DNA from: DASQPA01 sp963756455
GTDB lineage: Bacteria; Acidobacteriota; Thermoanaerobaculia; Multivoradales; UBA5704
Direction: 5' to 3'
Assembly: GCA_963756455.1 (NCBI GenBank)
Contig: CAVWNC010000004.1
Location: 1,798,001-1,862,000, forward strand
Length of the DNA: 64,000 nt
Shown here: in pieces, positions 33,501 to 37,539 of the stretch
Position numbering within the stretch: the stretch's first letter is position 1
Layout of the letters: every line of letters begins with the position of its first letter
The notes under the pieces: generated by a model
Database searches by the model: none
What the model was told of the DNA's origin: nothing
What the model saw: the letters and a program-made list of their open reading frames with translations, nothing else
Translations under genes and position numbers: made by a program

Positions 33501-34703
33501 GAAGGCGAGGCGCGCCCCGGAAGCGCCGGCCGAGAGGGCCGCCATGCCCTCTTCGCCTGCGCGTCTCCCCTTCTGCAGCACGAGGACCGCCTGGAAGACC
33601 GGCGAGCGGGACGGATCGCGATCCGCCTGCAGCCGTTCGGCGAGGAGCGGAAAGGGGAATTCCTGGTGGGCGAAAGCGGCGAGCGCCGCCTCCCGGGTCC
33701 GTCCGAGCAGCTCGCCGAAGGTCGGATCGCCCGAGACGTCGCCGGGGATCGCCACCGGGTTGACCAGGTAGCCCACGAGGCCGGCGAGCGCGGAGTCCGC
33801 CCGGCCGGTCGTCGGGCAGCCCACGACCAGCCGCTCCTGGCCGCTGTGCCGGGAGAGAAGCGCCTCGAAGGCGGCGAGAAGCCCCATGTAGAGCGTGGCG
33901 CCCCGCTGCCGCGTCAGCCGGCGCAGGGCGGCGACCGCAGCCGGCGCCAGGCCTACGTCGCGCGCGGCGCCGCGGTAGGTCGCGACCGGTGGTCGCGGGT
34001 GGTCGGTGGGGAGCTCCAGGGCGAGCGGATAGCTAGAGAGGGCCTGACGCCAGAAGTCCAACAACCTCTCCCCCGCCGTCCCCGCCAGCCGCTCCGCCTC
34101 GCGAGAAGCCACCGCCGCATAGTCGAAAGCCGGCTCGGAGAGCGGCAGGAAGAGGGTGTCGGGGTTGACCTCCCGGCCGTAGAGCACCCCGAGCTCGCGC
34201 AGCAGGACCCCCACCGACCAGAAGTCGGCCACGATGTGATGGACCGCGAGGACGAGCGCCTGGTCCCCGCCGGCCAGCTGAAAGAGTCCCAGACGGAGGA
34301 GCGGGCCGTGCTCGAGATCGAAAGGCAGGAAGGCGAAGGCCGAGAGCCGCCGGGGGACGTCCGGACCGACGGCATTGGAGGCATCCACCGCATCGACGGC
34401 ATGGACATCGAGCCGCACGTCGGCGTGAATCCGCTGGCGTGGACCATCCGGGCTCTCGTGGAACGTGGCGCGGAGCGCCGGGTGGCGAGCGACCAGGGTC
34501 CGGGCGGCCCGGAGGAGCGCGTCCGCAGAGAGCCGGGAGCCCGCGCGGGCGAGCGCCGCCCCGGCGATCACATAGGCGGGATTGCCGGGAGAGAGACGAT
34601 CCAGGAACCAGAGCGCCCGCTGGCCATAGGACAGCGGCAGCCCCGGCGGCGCTTCGGCATCGCTGCCCTCCCGAGGAGAGCCGTCTTCTATAGATAGCTG
34701 CAC
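18435..34703 (-). CDS. Five-module non-ribosomal peptide synthetase
   Basis: 5422 aa, GTG start. The domain order is five repeats of C-A-PCP. C domains are at about residues 22-480, 1125-1560, 2195-2640, 3262-3710 and 4328-4770. They have intact HHxxxD motifs (HHIVADFWS in C1, HHIVADGWS or HHIVSDGWS in the others). Each A domain carries YTSGSTG and YRTGDL or YRSGDL. PCPs carry FF(E/D/R)LGGHSLL near 1058, 2133, 3198, 4264 and 5322. There is no epimerase, methyltransferase, thioesterase or reductase; the protein ends in an Ala/Pro/Ser tail. The N-terminal C domain suggests acyl loading or an upstream partner. The A4 and A5 specificity residues, aligned by hand, are both D-L-F-N-N-A-L-T-Y-K, which I recall for alanine. 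No MbtH, PPTase or transporter is adjacent. Confidence 0.95.
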   Translation of the reverse strand: MQLSIEDGSPREGSDAEAPPGLPLSYGQRALWFLDRLSPGNPAYVIAGAALARAGSRLSADALLRAARTLVARHPALRATFHESPDGPRQRIHADVRLDVHAVDAVDASNAVGPDVPRRLSAFAFLPFDLEHGPLLRLGLFQLAGGDQALVLAVHHIVADFWSVGVLLRELGVLYGREVNPDTLFLPLSEPAFDYAAVASREAERLAGTAGERLLDFWRQALSSYPLALELPTDHPRPPVATYRGAARDVGLAPAAVAALRRLTRQRGATLYMGLLAAFEALLSRHSGQERLVVGCPTTGRADSALAGLVGYLVNPVAIPGDVSGDPTFGELLGRTREAALAAFAHQEFPFPLLAERLQADRDPSRSPVFQAVLVLQKGRRAGEEGMAALSAGASGARLAFGSLVLESLPLDEPGAQFDLSAVLAESPQGLAGRFLYNRDLFEAATAERLAGHFVHLLAEGTADPARFLDVRVSALPLLSAAERHQLTVGWNDTAAAAGGMDEPVHERVVGQARRRPDAIAATWRSAALSYGELLARSGRLAGRLCRLGVGPEVPVAICLGASLSRVVAPLAVLRAGGGYLPLDPTYPAERLAFILADSKAPVVLTEGAFAAALPSRMAAVIVDLEEDVGAQGDLPATPFAGLESLAYGIYTSGSTGEPKAIAIPHRGLANLARWHGDSFLVTEADRGTLVASPGFDAAVDELWPYLTRGASVHLVDEETRLSAAAILRFWVERGITLSFLPTPLAEAVFLEEVPGDEISLRLLLTGGDRLHFGAAPGSPFRLVNLYGPSEYSVITTRTAVVPAGSAGISIGRPIANTRLLVLGPRGELAPIGVPGELWIAGAGLARGYAGRPELTAERFVPVHLPAITGLTEPGARAYRTGDLVRLLPDGQLDFLGRTDFQVKIRGFRIELGEIEAALGAHPRVAQAAVLVREERPGGRRLVAGVVARPGLELDGPSSLDPGELRAFLGRRLPEYMVPAIAILDSLPLSPNGKVDRQALAALPEMVVPGAGSAGTGGAAAAAPSGPLETAVAAVWAEVLGRPAESLGAQDNFFELGGHSLLATQVVSRLRSALGVEIPVRTVFEAPTIATLAARLASLWGNAGETGTAEEAGAAIPRRSGFTASELPLSFAQERLWFVDQLEPGSAAYNLPGALRLRGALDVSAFAAAVGEVARRHEALRTVFARSASGTPVQVVRPAAPASPAFLPVVDLGGLPTGGRREAERVMAFEARRPFDLAAGPLLRLTLLRLGSAEHLALVTLHHIVADGWSLGIFTAELTALYAGSPLPALPIQYGDFAVWQRRRLAGPALAGLLAWWRERLAGAPATLDLPTDRPRPLSQSFRGGHQPLRLPAPLAAAVRALGQRSGTTLFMTLLAAFQALLARSTGQDDVPVGSPIAGRTHREIESLIGFFVNTLVLRGDLSGRPSFAELLGRVRETTLGAFGHQDLPFEKLVEELRPERHLDHAPLFQVLFVVQNAPPGVLRLPGVEVEPVLAESGVAKFDLTFTFREEADGALSGIVEYNRDLFDRTTAIRFGERFALLLEAAVADPSRPVAELPLSAAPELHQMEVEWNDSPAGLAAREKEELVPALLAARAVRHPDALALTLDGEWMSYGELAVRSGRIAGHLRSFGVAPESRVGIAVERSFAMVAALLAIWEAGGAYLPIDPALPAERQAFLLADAGVSVFLTGAERAADLPAFSGCQVNVLAFWESDPPVAQGPADRPVLLPDHPAYVLYTSGSTGRPKGVVVTHGALGGRLRFARDRELREGDRLVHKTTISFDASILEVFGPLTVGGTTVLARPGGERDPGYLVGLLRDGEIPLATFTVAMLAALVRDHSLVDCGNLRTVLSGGEAMPVDLPERFYAQSRADLYNRYGPTEATISVTSWRCRPGDYGRAQPIGRPIARTRIYLLDRDLQPVPLGVTGELTIAGPCLARGYLDRPGLTAEKFIPHPGAGHEDGPGARLYRSGDLARFRADGAIEFVGRIDGQVKIRGFRVELGEVEAALKAHATVAAAAVIDRADPGTGSRRLLAYLVLAPGARLGAAEIKGFLEERLPGYMVPAAFTVLPALPLSPTGKLDRNALPDPAAFVSEMREAREAPRGPVEELLAGIWAELLGIPPPGREDSFFDLGGHSLLATQVVARMREALRIEVPLRRLFEAPTLAGFAAAVEEAGREGDRPTAPPLEAQPREGAPPLSFAQERLWFLDQLEPGSPAYNLPAAFDLLGSLDRKAFAASLAAIVNRHETLRTTFAWTGGQPVQGIVPCLSVLVPQVDLTDLPQPARAPELTRLTRDEARRPFDLTRGPLLRVVLLALGVERHRALFNLHHIVSDGWSVGVLVEELGALYRSLLGGTLAPAGILPALPIQYADYAAWQRQWLSGAVLAGEIAWWRETLADLPPLDLPTDHPRPRERTGRGAVLPVLLSPERAEALARLSRGAGGTLFMTLLAGFSALLARLTGQEDLAVGSPIANRTHRESEGLIGFFVNTLVLRSDLTGDPEYRQLLERARRTTLAAYAHQDLPFEKVVEAVSPERDPGRTPLFQVLFALQNAPRRSLDLPGLELQRVELPVESAKFDLTLNLAATDSGLAGIWEYSTDLFEATTIERLSGHLGELLAGATAAPEARLWDLPLLSAAERHQLAEWRGGATPYPREETVHELFREQARRAPDAVALVAAETLLSYGALDRGAGRLASSLAALGVDVDVPVGVCLGRPLDRVVAMLAILAAGGAFVPLDPALPRERLAFLLADTAAPIIVTDEGRRELLPEPSQTAATVLSLDRAEDWTAVSSRRGRPHPESLAYVMYTSGSTGTPKGVAVAHRGIVRLVRGTDCAPLGAADRVAQIANMAFDATTWEIWGALLNGAALVLVERDVALSPRRLAAYLAERQVTALFLTTALFNQVAQVAGEEPATFHSLRWVLFGGEAVDPGQVRRVLRAGGPGRLVHVYGPTENTTFSTWHPVSRVPTGATTVAIGTALANSTIEILDRGGRPAAAGVPGELFVGGDGLARGYVGRPELTAERFVPSPSGPPGARLYRTGDLVRFHPDGGLDFLGRIDGQVKIRGFRIEPGEIEAALASHPGVGQAAVVVREEGGEKRLFAYVSSRPGGAPPAIPELRVHLRERLPDYMVPAGFRVLPELPLNSNGKVDRRALPTGESAAEPRPVSLPRTPAEEVMAGIWAEVLGIEAARIDLHDSFFDLGGHSLLATRLISRVREAFGVELPVKAVFDAPTVAGLAGLAEEELARGLGLAAPPLLPLAPEARRDLPLSFAQERLWFLDQLEPGSSSYNVPFALGLDGVADVGRLAASLSGVVRRHEALRTTFSSGVPDVEGPVQVIAPEEGLELPLVDVAALPDSLREPTARSLARAEAARPFDLGRGPLLRALLFRESPDRHLLLLNLHHIVSDGWSMGVLVRELGEIYGALAAGRPPALPPLPIQYADFAVWQRRWLAGDAGEVLARQLAWWRERLAGAPEVIELPADHPRPSVASLRGASLAVELALGAAVGRLGRERGATTFMVLLAAFEALLSRLSGQERVVVGSPVANRTHAEVEGLIGFFVNTLVLPANLAADPTFGALLGQLRETTLGAYAHQDLPFEKLVEALAPERSLAYSPLFQVMLTLQNAPLPTLSLPGLTALPVALGGKTEKFDLSLTLMTQGEDALLGSLSYSVDLFERTTAERLVGWFSVLLAGALGEPERRVSELPLLAEAEREQLRAWGAGADLLSEPSCLHELVAAQAARTPAAEALVVGDERFTYADLLARSGRLAAVLRELGVGPEARVGVCLERGAALVVALLAVLAAGGAYVPLDPTYPEERLGLMLRDSGARVLLTQENLIDRLPAPGARVVLLDAAGCALEPGKTKPAGPTPDADNLAYLIYTSGSTGVPKGVALTHRSAVAMVRWAQATWSREELSGVLFATSVCFDLSVFELFVPLASGGRVIVAENALALPKLPAAGEVTLVNTVPSAMAELVRQSAVPASVRTVNLAGEALQRPLVAALYGLPPIERVWNLYGPSEDTTYSTFALQARSAERSPTIGRPIAGTRAHVFDRGQRPSPLGVPGELYLGGAGLARGYFGRPELTAERFVPAPEGHGERLYRTGDLVRYAAGSPEGELEFLGRIDHQVKVRGFRIELGEIEAALAAQPRVAEVAVLVREDRPGDPRLVAYLAALAAGDAAEPSPVALRAALRARLPEYMIPSTFVVLPRLPLSPNGKVDRRALSRIALEPAGGDSASTALRTPAEELMAGIWADVLGREAVDAHANFFDLGGHSLLATRLLSRVRAAFGVELPLKAVFEAPTVAGLAGLAERALAAGLGTTAPPLLPLPPTSRAAGLPLSFAQERLWFLDQLEPGSAAYNLPVALRLSGALDVSALEASLAAIVRRHEALRTIFRPGAEGPEQVIERGESLALPVVDLGALPAPVGEDAARRLVLAEAARPFDLARGPLLRALLLSEGPEQHLLIAPLHHIVSDGWSLGVLVRELGEGYAARVAGRAVRLADLPVQYADYAVWQRGWLAGEELARQLAWWRERLAGAPEVIELPADRPRPPVQSFRGASLPVALPPSFGAAVQALRRSGGATVFMVLLAAFQALLSRLSGQARIVVGSPVAHRTHREVEGLIGFFVNTLPLPADLAADPLVSALLAQVRETTLGAYAHQDVPFEKLVLELSPERSLAHSPLFQVMLILQNAPLPKLDLPGLTAEPLGLGSGMEKFDLTLTLSEESGGGLAGALSYSTDRFERTTAERLRDWFSTLLAGAVAAPERAVSELPLLGEAERAQLLAWGTGAALEALEPSSACLHDLVSAQAARTPSAEALLAGSERLTYAEIQARAAGLVAVLRGLGVGPEERVGVCLERSPALVVALLAVLGAGGAYVPLDPAYPPERLRLMLGDSGARVLLTQPELSARLDAPGVRTVRLDRSGHPLATWLRISDGPAPGPDNLAYLIYTSGSTGTPKGVALSHRSAVSMVRWAQGVWSAAELSGVLFATSISFDLSVFELFVPLATGGRVILADHALALPTLPAAGEVTLVNTVPSAMAELVRDGGLPASVRTVNLAGEALPRPLVAALYALPHVERVWNLYGPSEDTTYSTFALQERSAATSPAIGRPLAGTRAHVFDRWLRPAGLGVPGELFLGGAGLARGYFGRPALTAERFVPDPSGPPGERLYRTGDLVRFRGDGELEFLGRIDHQVKVRGFRIELGEIEAALVAQPEVESAVVLAREDRPGDLRLVAYVVPKENLPDSTDRLRAALAARLPGYMVPAVFVLLPELPLSPNGKVDRKALPAPEWSGGPSYLAPRTALEEILAGIWREVLGVERVGIEDSFFRLGGHSLLATRLVSRVRKTFQVDLPLRRLFETPTVAALAELVTAAETRPGQSEKIARVLLRLQERAGRSEGAAAGPAAISAGPTAGDAAPPSTSTQSPRSSEA

Positions 34704-34776
34704 CTTACCTACGCCTTCCCTTGGAAGCGCTCGACTGTACCATCAGTGCGCCGAGCCGCGGCTTCCGGGGCAGGCC

Positions 34777-35170
34777 TTAATTTCCGGGCGGCGGGCAGGC
34801 TTGCCCCGGTACACAGGCCTGGGGCGTGCAGGAGCTATCCAAGGCGGTCGCGGTCGTCTGCACCGCATAGTGCCCCGGGGTCGTCACGACCGTCGCCAGA
34901 TAGGATTGGGCGTGCGGGTCCGCGGGCACGAGCGGGTTCTTGAAGTCGAAGAACAGCCAACCGAAGTAGAAGGGAACCGGCAGGCTCGCGCTGTTGACCG
35001 GAACCAGGTTCGCCACGGCAGGGGCCGGAATGCTCAGGCAGGGCAGGAGCGCCGGCGTTGTTGACCGACAGAAGGGTCGACACGCCGTTGGGGTTTCCCA
35101 GATCGACTTCGAAGTAAGGCAGGAGAAGGGTGCGGCGCGAAGGAGGTGGCGGCTCGGGTGCAGCGGTCCA
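34777..35170 (-). pseudogene. Remnant of a secreted-protein gene
   Basis: One frame reads RRTLLLPYFEVDLGNPNGVSTLLSVNNAGAPA. A shifted frame continues LSIPAPAVANLVPVNSASLPVPFYFGWLFFDFKNPL, and ends with two cysteines and CPPPGN. A TGA precedes the first block and no start or signal peptide is left. I associate the LLPYFEVDL...VNNAS block with a family of secreted proteins in Acidobacteriota-like genomes, from memory. The middle of the protein seems deleted. It lies between the NRPS start and the TnpA/SIR2 unit. Confidence 0.55.
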
Positions 35171-35235
35171 TGGTACCCTTCGCCCTCATCCTGACCGCAT
35201 CGTCCCTCTCGCTTCCTCGCCTATGGCCGGGATCC

Positions 35236-35320
35236 TGCCCCGAAGGGGCACAGGTTGGTAGCCTGGGGCGAAAGCCCCAGGAATCTCGATCAAAACCGAA
35301 TCCGCCCCGAAGGGGCGGGG
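35236..35320. repeat. REP-like triple hairpin, left copy
   Basis: Three stem-loops follow each other: TGCCCC-gaa-GGGGCA (35236-35250), CCTGGGGC-gaaa-GCCCCAGG (35262-35281) and CCGCCCC-gaa-GGGGCGG (35302-35318). It ends 25 bp before the tnpA start. An inverted copy with the same order and linkers (GGTAGCCTGG, GAATCCG) lies at 37127-37210. Confidence 0.85.
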
Positions 35321-35345
35321 GTCCGTCGCACCGCGAGGAGAGCCC

Positions 35346-35795
35346 ATGGCGAGCACCTTCACCAACCTGCTCTTTCATCTCGTCTTCAGCACCAAGGACC
35401 GCGCTCCCCTGATCACTGAGGGACTCCAGGAGCGCCTCTACTCCTACGTCGGCGGCATCGTGCGGGACGAGGACGGAGCGCTGCTCGCCATTGGCGGCAT
35501 GCCGGATCATGTTCATCTCCTCGCCTGCTTCAAGGCCGACACCTCTGTCGCAGAAATGGTGCGGCGAATCAAGGCCAACTCCTCGAAGTGGGCCCATCAG
35601 GAGGTCGCAGCCCGGCATTTCGCCTGGCAGACCGGATACGGCGCGTTTTCCGTCAGCGAGTCACAGAAAGACTCGGTGAAGCGCTACATCCAGGAGCAGC
35701 CGCAGCACCACGCCCGGCTGTCCTTTCGCGAGGAGTTGATCGCTCTGCTCGAGCGGCATCAGATCGCGTACGACGAGCGATACCTGCTGGGGTGA
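35346..35795 (+). CDS. IS200/REP-type Y1 transposase (TnpA-like)
   Basis: The 149-aa protein is a small HUH transposase. The metal-binding motif is in GMPDHVHLLACF (about residue 55). A WQTGYGAFSVS block and the catalytic tyrosine in VKRYIQEQPQHH (about residue 117) follow. It cuts and joins single-stranded DNA at hairpin ends. The triple-hairpin repeats on both sides of the unit are plausible substrates. All catalytic residues are present, so it may be active. No TnpB is adjacent; the next gene is the SIR2-like protein. Confidence 0.85.
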   Translation: MASTFTNLLFHLVFSTKDRAPLITEGLQERLYSYVGGIVRDEDGALLAIGGMPDHVHLLACFKADTSVAEMVRRIKANSSKWAHQEVAARHFAWQTGYGAFSVSESQKDSVKRYIQEQPQHHARLSFREELIALLERHQIAYDERYLLG

Positions 35796-35929
35796 GGCAG
35801 CAGCCCTGCCTGTTCGAAGACAGGAGACCTAGAACTCTTTCGCTCTGCATCGCCGACGCTCTGTGGGTGGTACTCACCGGTATGATCCCTCCACCATTAA
35901 GGCCAACGAATCTGCCGCCGAAGCCCTCC

Positions 35930-35938
35930 TGCTATAGT
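35930..35938 (+). promoter_or_regulatory. Extended -10-like element upstream of the SIR2-like gene
   Basis: TGCTATAGT matches the extended -10 form TGnTATAAT. It lies about 104 bp before the SIR2-like start, leaving a leader of about 95 nt. The same TGCTATnnT pattern precedes both structured leaders at 15214 and 51940. No good -35 box is visible. Confidence 0.35.
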
Positions 35939-36041
35939 GTCCTCCCATGCCTACCACACTCCCAGGCCTTCTCCAAGCGGGGCCTGAGCCTTGGTCCCGC
36001 TTAGCCGAGGAGGCATGGAACCACCATGTGAGGAATCCTCC

Positions 36042-37094
36042 ATGAAGGTCCGATTTCTAGGTGCAGGTGCGTCTAAAGCCGCTGGCTATCCACTGACGAG
36101 AGAACTGCTGGGCTGCTTGAAAGACTTCTGCGAGCACGCCAGCATTGATGCATTGGAGAGGGACTGGGCGACATTTGAAGCTTTCAAATCGCGCAGCGGA
36201 GACGCGATGGCACCTCTTCTCGGCTCCGCCAATCTTGAGATATTCCTATCGGTGATCGATCTCTATTTGGCTGCCGCTGAGGAATTCCCTCTGCGAGCCT
36301 CCGAGTTGCAAAAGTCGGAGGATGATGAACTTGCGGGTCTCATAACGAACCCAGCGGCGCAGGGAGCTCTGCTGGCAAGAACAAGCCTCTTGCGGTGCCT
36401 CAAGGACTTCTTCGGCTGGCTTCACGAGCGCGACAGCCTTGAGCGCAAAGGAGAATATCTCAAGGACGAGTTTCGCTCGCTCGGGCAGGGCGATATTGTC
36501 ATTACAACGAATTGGGACTGCCTTGCCGAACGGACTTTATTGGAGACCGATCGCTGGAGCCCTTGCGATGGCTTCGGATTTGATGTCTTCTTCAAGAACT
36601 GGAGCGGAAAGGATCTACCTCCAGCCATCACGCGCCCGTCCGCAGTGAAAGTTCTGAAACTCCATGGCTCATTCGGTTGGTCGGTCCGGCCCGACAAGCG
36701 AATCTATCTTCGCTATACCGACTTTCTCCGGCCCCTCTTGCCGCTATCGCCAGACATACAGGATGCCCGCGACAAGAGGGAACCCCCTTATCCCCCTCTC
36801 GGAGAGGAGCAACTCTTCGTTTACCCCAGCTTTCTGAAGCGTCTTGAGCATCCCGAGATGCTCAAGATTTGGGTTCAAGCGCAGTCAGCATTGCTAAAGG
36901 CAGACGAGATTCGTGTCGCAGGCTACAGCCTGCCGATGAGTGACACGGCGATCAGAGTCCTTTTCAACATCGTACGCGAACGCCTGCAACGGAAACAGGT
37001 GTCGGTGGTTATCGACGAACCGGCCGATGTGGCAATAGCGCGCTGGAAGAACTTCCTTCCTGATGCCGAGTTCTCCAAGAGGCCATGGGGGTAA
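36042..37094 (+). CDS. Stand-alone SIR2-like protein (possible anti-phage NADase)
   Basis: The 350-aa protein has the SIR2-like NAD-binding motifs: VRFLGAGASKAAGYP at the N terminus, VITTNWDCLAERTL (about residue 167) and VKVLKLHGSFGWSV (about residue 205). A later IRVAGYSLPMSDTAIRVLF block closes the Rossmann-like fold. SIR2-domain proteins of this type act in several anti-phage systems (Thoeris ThsA, DSR, AVAST and others), where they deplete NAD+. It has no extra SLOG or helicase domain. I chose ATG 36042 because tgagga precedes it by 7 bp and the motif then starts at residue 7. It lies inside inverted REP elements with tnpA. Confidence 0.75.
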   Translation: MKVRFLGAGASKAAGYPLTRELLGCLKDFCEHASIDALERDWATFEAFKSRSGDAMAPLLGSANLEIFLSVIDLYLAAAEEFPLRASELQKSEDDELAGLITNPAAQGALLARTSLLRCLKDFFGWLHERDSLERKGEYLKDEFRSLGQGDIVITTNWDCLAERTLLETDRWSPCDGFGFDVFFKNWSGKDLPPAITRPSAVKVLKLHGSFGWSVRPDKRIYLRYTDFLRPLLPLSPDIQDARDKREPPYPPLGEEQLFVYPSFLKRLEHPEMLKIWVQAQSALLKADEIRVAGYSLPMSDTAIRVLFNIVRERLQRKQVSVVIDEPADVAIARWKNFLPDAEFSKRPWG

Positions 37095-37126
37095 CCAGCA
37101 ATACCTATTGGGGTTAGGCAGTACCC

Positions 37127-37210
37127 CCGCCCCTTCGGGGCGGATTCTTTTTCTTCTCCATCTTCCTGGGGCTTTCGCCCCAGGCTACCTACCTATGCCC
37201 CTTCGGGGCA
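37127..37210. repeat. REP-like triple hairpin, right copy (inverted)
   Basis: Hairpins CCGCCCC-ttc-GGGGCGG (37127-37143), CCTGGGGC-tttc-GCCCCAGG (37165-37184) and TGCCCC-ttc-GGGGCA (37196-37210). This is the left copy (35236-35320) in reverse order and orientation, with differing linkers between two of the hairpins. The last hairpin overlaps the 3' end of the antitoxin-like gene at 37193. Confidence 0.85.
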
Positions 37211-37447
37211 GATACCTGGAAAGGAATCGACGACTTCGAGATTCCGTCCTTCAGCTACGTTTTCGATGGCCTTCAACAGCCGTTCGCGATTGGCTGGGTA
37301 CCGCAGGAGGTAAGCCGTCTCATCTTCGGCGCTGTCGATCGCCTCGGTGACGGCGATTTCGATCTCGCGATTCTGGAACTGGTGCTTCAGGGTGTCGAGG
37401 AAGCGCTGATCGAGCTCGTCAGCGCGAAGTTTGTAGATCGTATACAT
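37193..37447 (-). CDS. Antitoxin-like protein, 3' end replaced by REP element
   Basis: The 84-aa protein MYTIYKLRADELDQRFLDTLKHQFQNREIEIAVTE... with ETAYLLRYPANRERLLKAIENVAEG resembles small RelB/Phd-type antitoxins. Such proteins are normally followed by a toxin gene. Here no toxin follows. The last seven residues (GICPEGA) and the stop come from the REP hairpin at 37196-37210. The gene was probably interrupted, or fused at its end, by arrival of the tnpA/SIR2 unit. Family assignment is by resemblance only. Confidence 0.55.
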   Translation of the reverse strand: MYTIYKLRADELDQRFLDTLKHQFQNREIEIAVTEAIDSAEDETAYLLRYPANRERLLKAIENVAEGRNLEVVDSFPGICPEGA

Positions 37448-37539
37448 CGCTTAAAACCTCCCTGGGCCCGGAGCAGCGCCCAATGAAACTGTACCATGGC
37501 CAGGACGCACGCCCGGGCCCCAGGGCTTCTCTCCTTCCC

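Noticed and set aside
35034..35618. Minus-strand 194-aa frame opposite tnpA
   Set aside because: It runs antisense through tnpA and the REP hairpins and joins unrelated pieces.
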